Shown: positions 35,964-44,934, counted from the first letter of the stretch. The stretch: DNA of 51,298 bases from Caballeronia fortuita (GCF_001544835.2 NZ_FCNX02000026.1:1-51298), one strand, 5' to 3'. A program made the numbers and translations. The notes: generated by a model not told the origin, from the sequence alone.

Positions 35964-36167
35964 ATGGAAACCGGTACCGTCAAGTGGTTCAATGACGCAA
36001 AGGGCTTTGGCTTCATCACTCCGGATGGCGGCGGCGAAGATCTGTTCGCGCACTTCTCGGAAATCCGCATCGAAGGCTTCAAGACGCTTCAGGAAAACCA
36101 GAAGGTTTCCTACGAAGTGAAGACGGGCCCGAAGGGCAAGCAAGCCGCGAACATCAAGCCGGTCTAA
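35964..36167 (+). CDS. CspA-family cold-shock protein
   Basis: 67-aa OB-fold RNA chaperone. RNP1 KGFGFI is at 13-18 and RNP2 DLFAHF at 26-31, with the aromatic patch W8, F15, F17 and F28. It melts RNA structure; family members are either cold-induced or constitutive. The leader of about 138 nt from a near-consensus promoter is what cold-inducible members use for post-transcriptional control, so cold or growth-phase regulation is plausible but inferred. Followed within 35 bp by a terminator, so monocistronic. Confidence 0.95.
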   Translation: METGTVKWFNDAKGFGFITPDGGGEDLFAHFSEIRIEGFKTLQENQKVSYEVKTGPKGKQAANIKPV

Positions 36168-36200
36168 GCTCCTTAGCACCCGCGAGAATTCGTAACGAAA

Positions 36201-36224
36201 AACCCCGCTTCGGCGGGGTTTTTT
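36201..36224 (+). terminator. Intrinsic terminator downstream of the cold-shock gene
   Basis: AACCCCGC (36201-36208) and GCGGGGTT (36213-36220) with a stable TTCG tetraloop, followed by T4. The A-run on the left lets it also serve the convergent Hsp70-like gene. Confidence 0.9.
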
Positions 36225-36252
36225 GTTTTCTGCGTTCGCTTCGCTGCGTGTG

Positions 36253-37503
36253 TCACACGAAGACGCGCTGCGCGTAGATGCCGAGTCCCTTCGCCACGCT
36301 CGCCAGGCGATCGCCGAAGACCGGCTTCGCGGCGGGAAACGCCGCCGACAGCGCTTCCGACAAAAATCGCAGCCCCGTCGTGCCGCCGGTGAAATAGATG
36401 GCGCCGACATCCGCCGGAGCCACGCCCGCGCGCTTGAGCGTCTCCTGCGCCGCCTCGACGATCCGCCGTGTTTCGTCCGCGCCCGAAGCGATCAGTTGCG
36501 CTTCGTCGAACGCGACGCGCAGCGCTTCTTCCACCTCTTCCATGTCGATTTCGGTCGTGCCGCCCGCAGCGACCTCGATCTTCGCTTCTTCGGCGTGTGC
36601 GGTCAGCGCGTGGCCGAGCCGGCGATACACCACGCGCATCAGACGATCGTGATGGCGCGCGTCGGTGTAGAGATGACGCATCAGTTGCAGTTCGCTCACG
36701 CGCTTGGGCGTGTACACCGTGTTGATCAGATGCCACGTCGCCAGATCGAAGTACACGGGGCTCGGCACTTCGCGGCCCTTCGGATCGAGCGACTGGTAGC
36801 CGAGTTCGCGCAGCACGGTCGCGAGTTCGACGCGCCGGTCGAAATCCGTCCCGGCGACGTGCACGCCATGATGCGCGAGCACGTCGTCCTTGCGCTCTAG
36901 ATTGCGAGCGCGCTGCGGACCGACGCGCACGAGCGAAAAGTCCGACGTACCGCCGCCGATATCCGCGACGAGCACGAGACCTTCCTGCGACAGTCCGGCT
37001 TCGTAGTCGAAGGCCGCGGCGATCGGCTCGTACTGGAAATGGATCTCGCGCAAGCCGACCGCGTGCGCGCACGCTTCGAGCTGCTTTTGCGCGAGAAGAT
37101 CGGCGCGCGGATCGTCATCGACGAAAAAAACCGGGCGTCCGAGCACCGCGCGCGTGAGCGGCTCTGCAGCGAGCGCCTGCGCCTTCTGCTTCAGATGCTG
37201 CAGGAAGAGCGTGATGACGTCGGTGTACTTGATGGCGGAGCCGTCGCCGAGGTCGGTGCTGTTTTCCGCGAGCGGCGAGCCGAGAATGCTCTTCATCGAG
37301 CGCATCAGGCGGCCGTCGAAGCCGTCGATGTACGCTTCGAGCGCCGCGCGGCCATAGGACTGGTTATTCTCGTCGGTATTGAAGAAAACGGCGGTGGGCA
37401 GCGTGGTCGCCTCACCTTCGACGGGCGCCAGCCGGATCGACGAGCCGTCCGGCACAGCCACCGCAGAATTCGACGTGCCGAAATCGATCGCGCAATAAGT
37501 CAT
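36253..37503 (-). CDS. Hsp70-family (YegD-like) chaperone-related protein
   Basis: 416-aa protein with an actin/Hsp70 ATPase fold but no DnaK substrate-binding domain. Phosphate loops are visible: YCAIDFGTSNSAVAV near the N-terminus, VLVADIGGGTSDFSLVRVG centrally, and the adenosine motif IYFTGGTTGLRFL near the C-terminus. Similar in size to E. coli YegD (450 aa), whose role is undefined. Start set at ATG 37503, just before the conserved TYCAIDFG; a TTG at 37536 is an alternative. Neither has a strong ribosome site. Confidence 0.83.
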   Translation of the reverse strand: MTYCAIDFGTSNSAVAVPDGSSIRLAPVEGEATTLPTAVFFNTDENNQSYGRAALEAYIDGFDGRLMRSMKSILGSPLAENSTDLGDGSAIKYTDVITLFLQHLKQKAQALAAEPLTRAVLGRPVFFVDDDPRADLLAQKQLEACAHAVGLREIHFQYEPIAAAFDYEAGLSQEGLVLVADIGGGTSDFSLVRVGPQRARNLERKDDVLAHHGVHVAGTDFDRRVELATVLRELGYQSLDPKGREVPSPVYFDLATWHLINTVYTPKRVSELQLMRHLYTDARHHDRLMRVVYRRLGHALTAHAEEAKIEVAAGGTTEIDMEEVEEALRVAFDEAQLIASGADETRRIVEAAQETLKRAGVAPADVGAIYFTGGTTGLRFLSEALSAAFPAAKPVFGDRLASVAKGLGIYAQRVFV

Positions 37504-37702
37504 GGGCATCGGCGGCGCGGAAAGCGCCAGATTCAAACATGGACGGCGTTTTTAACACGTTCCGCAAGGCGCATCAACCGCGTTTCCGCTATTTTTAAAC
37601 CATTGAGTTTATTCGATAAATGCGGAATGCGATTTGCTGGCCATGCGGCAATTTGTTCACTCTTCCGCGTGTGGAAACGCAGCGAATTCACACATTCGAC
37701 GC

Positions 37703-39190
37703 ATGAACGAAACCGCCGCGAAACAGGAGAAGCGCCCGGACGATTCCGTCAGCGATCGTCCGGACATCATTGGGACCGACCTACCCGGGCGACTCGATCG
37801 TCTGCCGTGGGGCCGCTTTCATACGCTGATCGTATCCGCGCTGGGCATCACCTGGCTGCTCGACGGCCTCGAAGTGACGCTCGCGGGCGCGGTCGCGAGC
37901 GCGCTGAAATCGAGTCCGGCGCTGCAGTTTTCCAACGCCGATGTGGGCATTGCGGGCAGCGCGTATATCGCGGGCGCGGTGCTCGGCGCGCTCGGTTTTG
38001 GCTGGCTCACGGACCGGCTCGGACGGCGCAAGCTCTTTTTCATCACGCTCTTTCTCTACGCGGCTGCGACCGCCGCGACCGCGTTCTCGTGGAATCTCGC
38101 GAGCTTCGTGCTCTTCCGCTTCCTGACGGGCGCGGGCATCGGCGGCGAGTACACCGCGATCAATTCGACGATTCAGGAGTTCACGCCCGCGCGCCTGCGC
38201 GGCTGGACCGATCTCGCGATCAACGGCACGTTCTGGATCGGCGCGGGCATCGGCGCGGCGGGTTCCATCGTGCTGCTCGATCCCGGCCTGCTGCCGCCCG
38301 ACTGGGGCTGGCGCGCATGCTTTCTGATCGGCGCGGCGCTCGGACTCACGATTCTCTTCATGCGGATGTGGGTGCCGGAAAGTCCGCGCTGGCTCATCAC
38401 GCACAATCGCGCGGATGAAGCGAAGCGGGTCGTCGAGGACATCGAGGCGCATTTCCGGCAGCATGGCGTCGAGGTTCCCGACACGCCCGTGAAGCTGCTA
38501 CGCCTGCACGCGCGCGAAGAAACGCCGATCCGCGAAGTCGTGCACACGCTGTTCAAGGCGCATCGCAGCCGCTCGCTCGTCGGATTGACGCTGATGACCG
38601 CGCAGGCGTTCTTCTACAACGCGATCTTCTTCACTTACGCGCTCGTGCTGACCGATTTCTATCAGGTGCCGGGCGATCACATCGGCTGGTACGTGCTGCC
38701 GTTCGCCGCCGGGAATTTCCTCGGTCCGGTGCTGCTGGGCAAGCTTTTCGATGTGCTCGGGCGTCGCCGGATGATCGCGTTCACGTATGCGATCTCGGGC
38801 GTGCTGCTGACCGTGAGCGGCTGGATGTTCATGCACGGCATGCTCACGGTGACGACGCAAACCATCGCGTGGATGGTGATTTTCTTCTTCGCGTCGGCGG
38901 CGGCGAGTTCGGCGTATCTGACGGTGAGCGAAACGTTCCCGCTCGAAATCCGCGCCCTCGCGATCGCGGTCTTTTACGCGTTCGGCACCGCGCTCGGCGG
39001 CATCATCGGGCCGACGCTCTTCGGGCATTTGATTGACACGCACGAGCGCGGCGCCGTGTTCGTCGGCTATCTGATCGGCTCGTTGCTGATGATCGCCGCG
39101 GCGGTCGTTGCCGGAATCTGGGGCGTCGCGGCGGAGCGCAAATCGCTGGAGGACGTTGCTCGCCCGCTGTCGGCGGCGGACGAGCATTGA
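37703..39190 (+). CDS. MFS transporter (sugar/organic-acid porter type)
   Basis: 495-aa major facilitator with 12 helices. The loop 2-3 signature GFGWLTDRLGRRKLFF is the classic MFS motif, RFLTGAGIGGEYTAINSTIQEF (motif B/TM4-5) and VPESPRWL after TM6 are typical of the sugar-porter/aromatic-acid branch. LFDVLGRRRMIAF repeats the loop motif in the second half. The ATG at 37703 gives a cytoplasmic N-tail of about 45 residues. Substrate unknown; neighbours give no metabolic hint. Ends 6 bp from the convergent nitroreductase gene. Confidence 0.85.
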   Translation: MNETAAKQEKRPDDSVSDRPDIIGTDLPGRLDRLPWGRFHTLIVSALGITWLLDGLEVTLAGAVASALKSSPALQFSNADVGIAGSAYIAGAVLGALGFGWLTDRLGRRKLFFITLFLYAAATAATAFSWNLASFVLFRFLTGAGIGGEYTAINSTIQEFTPARLRGWTDLAINGTFWIGAGIGAAGSIVLLDPGLLPPDWGWRACFLIGAALGLTILFMRMWVPESPRWLITHNRADEAKRVVEDIEAHFRQHGVEVPDTPVKLLRLHAREETPIREVVHTLFKAHRSRSLVGLTLMTAQAFFYNAIFFTYALVLTDFYQVPGDHIGWYVLPFAAGNFLGPVLLGKLFDVLGRRRMIAFTYAISGVLLTVSGWMFMHGMLTVTTQTIAWMVIFFFASAAASSAYLTVSETFPLEIRALAIAVFYAFGTALGGIIGPTLFGHLIDTHERGAVFVGYLIGSLLMIAAAVVAGIWGVAAERKSLEDVARPLSAADEH

Positions 39191-39196
39191 GCCCTA

Positions 39197-39793
39197 TTAG
39201 TTGAACGCCTTGTCCCACGCGCCTTCGAAGGCGGTTTCGGCGAGCGTCTTACGCGCGCGCGGCGCGGCTTCGCGTTCGCGCAGGGCTTCGTCGAGCAGGC
39301 TCGCGTCGCCATGATGTCCGATCGCGATCATCGCGATGATCTCGACATCCGCCGGAATCGAGAACGCCTGACGGAACGCGTCGCGATCGAACCCGCCCAT
39401 CTGATGCGTCGCAAGACCGAGCGCGTGCGCTTCGAGCACGAGCGCCATCGCGGCCGCACCGGTGTCGTAGGTCGCGGTGCGGTTGAGCTCGCCCTTCGGC
39501 GTGAGCGTCGAGGCCGTCACGCAGACGAGCAGCGGCACGCTCACGTTCCACTTCTGATTCGACGGCGCGAGCGTGTCGAACGCGCGCCTGAACGCGGCTT
39601 CGTCGCGCTGACGATCGAACGCGATGAAGCGCCACGGCTGCAGATTGTTCGACGACGGCGCCCAGCGCGCCGCTTCCAGCAGCCGATGCAACGTGGCGCG
39701 CTCGATCGGCGCATCGGAGAAAGCGCGCGGGCTCCAGCGGCCGGCGATCAGCTCGTGGATGTCGACATCGGTCGGAGCGGGTTTCATGCTCAT
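39197..39793 (-). CDS. Nitroreductase-family protein
   Basis: 198-aa FMN-dependent nitroreductase fold. GRWSPRAFSDAPIE (FMN phosphate contact), LEAARWAPSSNNLQPWRFI (23-70 region) and the later HQMGGFDRDAFRQAF are typical of the single-domain family used for nitroaromatics, quinones or dehydropyrimidines. The ATG at 39793 is preceded by GAGGA. Physiological substrate unknown. Convergent with the MFS gene without room for a terminator. Confidence 0.88.
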   Translation of the reverse strand: MSMKPAPTDVDIHELIAGRWSPRAFSDAPIERATLHRLLEAARWAPSSNNLQPWRFIAFDRQRDEAAFRRAFDTLAPSNQKWNVSVPLLVCVTASTLTPKGELNRTATYDTGAAAMALVLEAHALGLATHQMGGFDRDAFRQAFSIPADVEIIAMIAIGHHGDASLLDEALREREAAPRARKTLAETAFEGAWDKAFN

Positions 39794-39902
39794 GTTCGGT
39801 CCTCGTTGACTTGATGAGAGACAAACGGCGCGCATCGGCAACGATGGGCGCCGTTCGAGGCGACAAGGATAGCAAGCGCGCGCGTGCAGCGCGTTCGGAG
39901 AT

Positions 39903-41186
39903 TCAGGTCGTGGCGACGCCCATCGACCGGCCCGCGCGATTGATGCGCAAGACCATCACGGCGGCGACGAGACACAGGCCGCCGGAGATCATCGTCGCGA
40001 CGGTGTAGCTACCGAGGCTCGAGCGCAGCATGCCGCCACCGAGCGCCGCGAACGCCGCGCCGAGTTGATGGCCCGCGACGATCCAGCCGAACACGATCGG
40101 CGCCGATTCCTTGCCATAGACATCGGTCGCGAGGCGCACGGTCGGCGGCACGGTCGCGATCCAGTCGAGGCCGTAGAACACCGCGAACAGCGGCAGACCG
40201 AAGAAATCGATGCCGAACGCATACGGCAGATAAATCAGCGACAGCCCACGCAGCCCGTAGTACCAGAACAGCAGCACGCGCGCGTTGAAGCGATCGGAAA
40301 GCCAGCCGGAAAGCGTCGTGCCGAAAAGATCGAAGATGCCCATCGCGGCGAGCAGCGTCGCGCCCTGCACTTGTGTCATGCCGTAGTCGGAGCACATCGC
40401 GATCAGATGCGTGCCGACGTAACCGTTCGTGCTCGCGCCGCAGACGAAGAAGCTGAAGAACAGGAGCCAGAAATCGCGCGTCTTGCTCGCCGATGCGAGC
40501 GTGCCGAACGCGACCTTGATCGGGTTTTTCGGCGGCGGAAGCGCGCCGGGCGGCAAATCGGCCTTCTCGCCGACGGGACGCAGCGAAAGATCGGCCGGAC
40601 GCTCGGGCAGCAGCCAGGCGACGAGCGGCAGCACGATCGCCGCCGCCGCCGCGACAACGAACACGACCGGGCGCCAGCCGTAATGCTCGGAAATCGACGC
40701 GAGGAACGGCAGGAACACGAGCTGTCCGGTCGCGGAGCTCGCGGTGAGAATGCCCATCGCGAGACCGCGATGCGTCGTAAACCAGCGATTCACGATCGTC
40801 GCCGACAAGGTCAGCGCCGCGACGCCCGTCGCGCTGCCGACCATCACGCCCCAGACGAGCACCATCTGCCACGGCTCGGTCATCATCGACGAGATGCCGA
40901 CGCCCGCGGCCAGCGTCGCGATTGCGGCCAGCACGGTCGGACGCACGCCGAAGCGCTGCATCGCGGCCGCGGCGAACGGGCCAGCGAGACCGTAGAGCGC
41001 GAGGTTGATCGAGATCGCAAGCGAAATCGTGCCACGCGACCAGCCGAACTGCTTTTCGAGCGGCAACATCATGACGCTCGGCGTCGCGCGCGTGCCGGCT
41101 GCCGCGAGCAGCACGAAAAACACGATGCCCACCGCAATCCAGCCGTAATGTATCCGGCCGTTCAGCCGTCTCGCTACCCAATTCAT
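39903..41186 (-). CDS. MFS transporter, OFA/monocarboxylate-like
   Basis: 427-aa 12-helix major facilitator. The N-terminal HYGWIAVGIVFFVLLAAAGTRATPSVMMLPLEKQFGWS pattern and NRWFTTHRGLAMGILTASSATGQL are typical of the oxalate/formate/monocarboxylate branch; GWLSDRFNARVLL is the loop 8-9 motif. Likely imports an organic acid; the exact substrate cannot be told. It is divergent from a TetR regulator. Its promoter (TTGACA, 17 bp, TAAGCT) is overlaid by a perfect palindrome, so it is almost certainly the regulator's target. Confidence 0.85.
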   Translation of the reverse strand: MNWVARRLNGRIHYGWIAVGIVFFVLLAAAGTRATPSVMMLPLEKQFGWSRGTISLAISINLALYGLAGPFAAAAMQRFGVRPTVLAAIATLAAGVGISSMMTEPWQMVLVWGVMVGSATGVAALTLSATIVNRWFTTHRGLAMGILTASSATGQLVFLPFLASISEHYGWRPVVFVVAAAAAIVLPLVAWLLPERPADLSLRPVGEKADLPPGALPPPKNPIKVAFGTLASASKTRDFWLLFFSFFVCGASTNGYVGTHLIAMCSDYGMTQVQGATLLAAMGIFDLFGTTLSGWLSDRFNARVLLFWYYGLRGLSLIYLPYAFGIDFFGLPLFAVFYGLDWIATVPPTVRLATDVYGKESAPIVFGWIVAGHQLGAAFAALGGGMLRSSLGSYTVATMISGGLCLVAAVMVLRINRAGRSMGVATT

Positions 41187-41220
41187 CGCTGCTCCGTCAG
41201 GTTGGATTGTGTCTTGCGAC

Positions 41221-41236
41221 GTTACCGCTCTGTCAC
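41221..41236. promoter_or_regulatory. Second, degenerate TetR operator copy
   Basis: GTTACCGCTCTGTCAC keeps the left half GTTACCG and the final AC-type arm of the perfect operator at 41255-41270. It lies 34 bp downstream (minus sense), around the expected transcript start. Probably a weaker site. Confidence 0.4.
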
Positions 41237-41248
41237 ATTAGAGTTGCG

Positions 41249-41277
41249 AGCTTAGTTACCGATCGGTAACATGTCAA
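41249..41277 (-). promoter_or_regulatory. MFS promoter with TetR operator in the spacer
   Basis: On the minus strand, TTGACA (41277-41272) and TAAGCT (41254-41249) are separated by 17 bp. The perfect 16-bp palindrome GTTACCGATCGGTAAC occupies 41255-41270, that is, almost the entire spacer. A dimeric TetR protein bound there would block polymerase. Confidence 0.75.
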
Positions 41278-41293
41278 GCATGCCGCAGAAATC

Positions 41294-41956
41294 ATGAAGG
41301 AGCCGGCTTTGACACGATCCCTTTCCGACCCGCCCAGAAATCACGCGCGCCGAAGCGTGCGCACCGACGGCGCGACCGCGCAGGAGCAATTGCTCGACGC
41401 CGCGCAGGCGCTTTTCTATCGCGACGGCATCCGCGCGATCGGTGTCGATGCCGTCGTCGAGCGCGCGGGCGTCAACAAGATGAGCTTGTATCGGCAATTT
41501 GCATCAAAGGACGAACTCGTCGTCGCGTATCTGGAGCGCATGGACGACCGATTCCGGCAGCGCTTCGAGGCGAGCGTCGCGAAACATCCGGGCGAGCCGG
41601 CGAAGCAGCTCCTGCAGGCGCTGGAAGATCTGGTGAAGCGGGCGTCGTCGCCGGACTATCGCGGCTGCCCGTTCGTCAACATCGCATGTGAATTTGGCGA
41701 TCCGGCGCATCCGGCGCGGCAGTCGGTCGAACGCAATAAAAGTTACCTGATGACGCGTCTTGTCGAGATTTCGGCGTCGGCCGGCGCGGATAATCCGGTG
41801 GAACTGGCGGAATCACTCGCGTTGCTGGTCGATGGCATCTACGCGACGAGCCAGACATACGGCCCCGGCTCGGGCCCGCTGCTCGCCGCGCCGCGCATCG
41901 CGCGCACGTTGATCGGCGCGGCGTGTTCCGCGCATCGCAAACAGGAAGGTTCATGA
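41294..41956 (+). CDS. TetR-family transcriptional regulator
   Basis: 220-aa repressor. The N-terminal helix-turn-helix is about 28-75 (AQEQLLDAAQALFYRDGIRA, then VVERAGVNKMSLYRQFASKDELV). A helical ligand-binding domain follows. Predicted to repress the divergent MFS gene, and probably itself, through the palindrome at 41255-41270. The ATG at 41294 has no ribosome site, whereas an in-frame TTG at 41309 is preceded by AAGGAG; the true start may be the TTG (215 aa). Overlaps the next gene by 4 bp. Confidence 0.87.
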   Translation: MKEPALTRSLSDPPRNHARRSVRTDGATAQEQLLDAAQALFYRDGIRAIGVDAVVERAGVNKMSLYRQFASKDELVVAYLERMDDRFRQRFEASVAKHPGEPAKQLLQALEDLVKRASSPDYRGCPFVNIACEFGDPAHPARQSVERNKSYLMTRLVEISASAGADNPVELAESLALLVDGIYATSQTYGPGSGPLLAAPRIARTLIGAACSAHRKQEGS

Positions 41957-42510
41957 CTGACAGCAGCACCCGCGACGACGTGATCGCGGCCACCCGGCAC
42001 TGGCTCACCCGCGCGGTGATCGGACTCAATCTGTGCCCGTTCGCGAAGAGCGTGCACGTAAAAAAACAGATTCGTTACGTGGTGAGCGAGGCGCGCGACG
42101 TCGACGATCTGATCGTGGAATTGACCGATGAACTTCGCCTGTTGCGCGATACAGACCCTGAAAGCGTCGACACCACGCTTTTCATCACGCCGCACGCATT
42201 CGCCGATTTCACCGATTACAACGACGCGCTGTTCTTCGCCGAGCGCCTCGTCGATCAGCTCGGGCTCGCGGGCGAACTCCAGATCGCAAGTTTTCATCCG
42301 CACTATCGGTTCGAAGGCACCGCGCCTGACGATATCGACAACTACACGAATCGCGCCCCGTATCCGATCTTTCATCTTCTGCGCGAAGCGAGCATCGATC
42401 GCGCAGTTGCTGCGTTCCCCGAAGCATCGGAGATTTATGAGCGCAACATCGAAACCTTGCGCCGACTCGGACACGACGGCTTCGATGCGTGGATGATGGA
42501 CAAATCCTGA
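41953..42510 (+). CDS. DUF1415-family protein
   Basis: 185-aa uncharacterised protein. Conserved-looking blocks are GLNLCPFAKSVHVKKQIRYVVS (38-59), LFITPHAFADFTDYNDAL and QIASFHPHYRFEG, with NRAPYPIFHLLREASIDRAV, which fit DUF1415. The function of the family is unknown; the CPFA and FHPHYRF segments suggest possible metal or thiol chemistry. Starts on the TetR stop codon (ATGA), so it is translationally coupled to the regulator. Its stop abuts the stop of the convergent methyltransferase gene. Confidence 0.83.
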   Translation: MTDSSTRDDVIAATRHWLTRAVIGLNLCPFAKSVHVKKQIRYVVSEARDVDDLIVELTDELRLLRDTDPESVDTTLFITPHAFADFTDYNDALFFAERLVDQLGLAGELQIASFHPHYRFEGTAPDDIDNYTNRAPYPIFHLLREASIDRAVAAFPEASEIYERNIETLRRLGHDGFDAWMMDKS

Positions 42511-43386
42511 TCAAGGCGCGGACGCGAAGAAACGCTCACGCAATTCATCCAGTCCGAGCGTTTCGAGTACGTCAGACAGCCGTTGCGCGGGGCGGCCGCG
42601 TGGCAAGTCCTTGAACTGCGCGACGATGAGCTCGTTTTTCATCGAATGCTCCCAGCCGACGAGTTCCGTCACGCTGACCTGATACCCATGCGATTCGAGT
42701 TGCAGGCAGCGCAGCACGTTCGTGATCTGGCTGCCGAACTCCCGCGTGTGCAGCGGATGCCGCCAGATTTCCGTCAGCACGTTCTTCGAAAGCGCGTGTC
42801 CCTTATTCTTGCGCAGCACCGAAGCCACTTCGGCCTGACAGCACGGCACTACGACGATGTACTTCGCTTTCTTTTGCAGAGCGAACTGGATGGCGTCGTC
42901 GGTGGCGGTGTTGCACGCATGGAGTGCAGTGACGATATCGATCGAATCAGGTAGACGATCTGAATCAATCGATTCGGCCACCGACAGATTCAGAAACGAC
43001 ATCCCCGTAAACCCGAGGCGCTCCGCCAATTCCTCGGATTTGCTGACAAGCTCTTCGCGCGTCTCGATTCCAAAGATGTGTGACCGATCGCGCAGAGACT
43101 TGAAGAAGAGATCGTAGAGAATAAACCCGAGATAGGATTTTCCCGCGCCGTGGTCAACGAGTGATACGGCCCCTTGGCGCGAATGCACGTCGGCGAGCAG
43201 CGGTTCGATGAACTGATAGAGGTGATAGACCTGTTTCAGTTTGCGGCGGCTGTCCTGGTTCATCTTGCCGTCGCGCGTCAGTATGTGAAGTTCCTTCAGC
43301 AGTTCGATCGACTGCCCGGGACGAATCTCGTGTTTGGTGAAGGGGTCGGGTGTGCCCGGAGCCGGCGCGGAAGACTTCCTGGTCAT
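42511..43386 (-). CDS. Class I SAM-dependent methyltransferase (methyltransf_32-type)
   Basis: 291-aa Rossmann-fold methyltransferase. Motif I is VDHGAGKSYLGFILYDLF (77-94), followed by FGIETREELVSKSEELAERLG (acidic strand 2 loop) and DIVTALHACNTATDDAI (motif IV). A later VVVPCCQAEV carries a Cys pair. The pattern resembles the methyltransf_32 family, some of which act on RNA or tRNA; the substrate here is unknown. Weak ribosome site. There is no space between its stop and that of the convergent DUF1415 gene. Confidence 0.8.
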   Translation of the reverse strand: MTRKSSAPAPGTPDPFTKHEIRPGQSIELLKELHILTRDGKMNQDSRRKLKQVYHLYQFIEPLLADVHSRQGAVSLVDHGAGKSYLGFILYDLFFKSLRDRSHIFGIETREELVSKSEELAERLGFTGMSFLNLSVAESIDSDRLPDSIDIVTALHACNTATDDAIQFALQKKAKYIVVVPCCQAEVASVLRKNKGHALSKNVLTEIWRHPLHTREFGSQITNVLRCLQLESHGYQVSVTELVGWEHSMKNELIVAQFKDLPRGRPAQRLSDVLETLGLDELRERFFASAP

Positions 43387-43763
43387 CTTGAAGGTGTATC
43401 GAATAAAAAAAGCGGAGCATGTTCGCGCCGAATGTGCGCTAACCGCTGGTTCTGCCGTCTCAAAAGGGGAAGTTTACCCAAAAGCGCGAAGACGCTCTTG
43501 TTCCAGTACTGGCTGATCGGCCGATGCGTGGCAGCGGCACGCATGGAACAGATTGTGCATCGTCGGACAATGAGGCCTTTGAAAAGACGACACAGCGTGG
43601 CCTCGCGGCCGCGTACCGATGCAGCAAGCAGGAGCAACACGCAGTAGCAAGCCGCGCCTCGACACGTAGAGCGTCGTCACCCGCGCCTAACCTTGTTACG
43701 TAACACCTAACGCACAGCGCGGCGAATGCGACTCGCCGGCGCCATGAACATGAGAGGACGGCG
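43387..43763. other. Intergenic region with short palindromes
   Basis: About 377 bp without a convincing gene. It holds the 12-bp perfect palindrome TGTTACGTAACA (43694-43705) about 60 bp before the small gene at 43764, and CCAGTACTGG (43503-43512). No tRNA or clear terminator is visible. Confidence 0.5.
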
Positions 43764-44084
43764 ATGGATGCGATCCCGGACAAGAAAGCAGAGAAACAAT
43801 TTCAGGAGATGCTCGCGGCACTGACCGCGATGCCCGCGTGGAGTGAGAAGCAGCAGCTGGAACTGGAGATGGCCCGAGAGATTTCCGTGGAGATGCTGCG
43901 CCTCGCCGAGTCGATGCGCGACGGCTCCACCGATATCGAAACATGCCTGACGATGCTGAAGTACGCCAAGGTGATGGATTTCGTCCTGACGACGCTCGCC
44001 TCACGCCGGGATATCGCGCCGCAAACGCTGCGCGTCATCTTCAAGCTGGCTGGTCTGAAGGTCGATGAAGCCTATCCGGGCTGA
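43764..44084 (+). CDS. Unrecognised small helical protein
   Basis: 106-aa protein, mostly alpha-helical by composition, with no signal peptide or membrane helix. The acidic N-terminal half (KKAEKQFQEMLAAL, KQQLELEMAREISVEMLRLAE) could form an amphipathic or coiled helix; the C-terminal half is DFVLTTLASRRDIAPQTLRVIFKLAGLKVDEAYPG. GAGAGGA upstream supports the ATG at 43764. I do not recognise the family and context gives no clue. A regulatory or partner-binding role is only a guess. Confidence 0.62.
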   Translation: MDAIPDKKAEKQFQEMLAALTAMPAWSEKQQLELEMAREISVEMLRLAESMRDGSTDIETCLTMLKYAKVMDFVLTTLASRRDIAPQTLRVIFKLAGLKVDEAYPG

Positions 44085-44132
44085 GACGACTACGTTCTCG
44101 AAGCCGGTGCGCGTTCCGAGCGCGCGCCGGCG

Positions 44133-44831
44133 TCAGCTTTTGCGTCTCGACATGAGGCGCGCTGCGGAATGACGCATGTGCCGCTGCATTGCGGCGTGTG
44201 CTCTTACCGCATCGCGCGCCTCCAGCGCCTCGAGAATCTCGCGATGCTCGCCTAGCGCGGCCGCCCACGTTTCTTCCCCTTCGAAGTGCCCACGCAGCGT
44301 CGATGACAGCGGACTGTGCCGCTCGTCATACAGGCTGCCGACGGTGCGCACCAGCACGTCGTTGCCTGTCATTTGCGCGATTGCGATGTGAAACGCGCGA
44401 TCGGCGGCCATCGGCACCTGGCCGTTTTCTACTTCGCGCGCCATCGTCTCGTACACTGCGCGCAGCGCCTTCAACTCTTTCGGTTTCGCGAAAGGCGCGA
44501 CGCTCGCCGCGATCGCGCCTTCGATCACGCTGCGCGCGTTCATGATCTCGATCGGACTTTCGCCCAGTTCCGCTTCCGTCGCGGGCGGCTTGGCGGCCGG
44601 CGCCGCGACGATATACACGCCCGAACCCATGCGGATTTCGACGCGCCCTTCCAGTTCCAGCGCAACCAATGCCTCGCGCACCGACGGCCGCGATACACCG
44701 AGCGTCTGGGCCAGTTCGCGCTCCGACGGCAACCGTCCGTTCGGCGCGAAACCCTGTTGTTCGATCAGCCCGCGCAGCTTGTCGGCGATCTGTAGATAGA
44801 GGCGGCGCGTTTCGGCTGGTTTCACGTTCAC
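44133..44831 (-). CDS. FadR-subfamily GntR regulator of the hexuronate genes
   Basis: 232-aa regulator. It has an N-terminal winged helix (10-75: GRLPSERELAQTLGVSRPSVREALVALELEGRVEIRMGSGVYI) and a C-terminal FCD ligand domain with metal-type residues (DRAFHIAIAQMTGN, EHREILEALEARD). Similar in layout to ExuR/UxuR. It starts with GTG at 44831, behind AGGAG. Divergent from tagaturonate reductase, transporter and altronate dehydratase genes, so it probably represses them until a hexuronate-derived effector binds. Confidence 0.9.
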   Translation of the reverse strand: MNVKPAETRRLYLQIADKLRGLIEQQGFAPNGRLPSERELAQTLGVSRPSVREALVALELEGRVEIRMGSGVYIVAAPAAKPPATEAELGESPIEIMNARSVIEGAIAASVAPFAKPKELKALRAVYETMAREVENGQVPMAADRAFHIAIAQMTGNDVLVRTVGSLYDERHSPLSSTLRGHFEGEETWAAALGEHREILEALEARDAVRAHAAMQRHMRHSAARLMSRRKS

Positions 44832-44934
44832 GTGCTGGCTCCTGCTTTCGTCTCGGGGAAAACGTGGATTGTAATCAGTGGAAGGGTTGACGCGCCGTGC
44901 GACGGGTATTTGCCGTTCCCAGACTGCTTACAAG

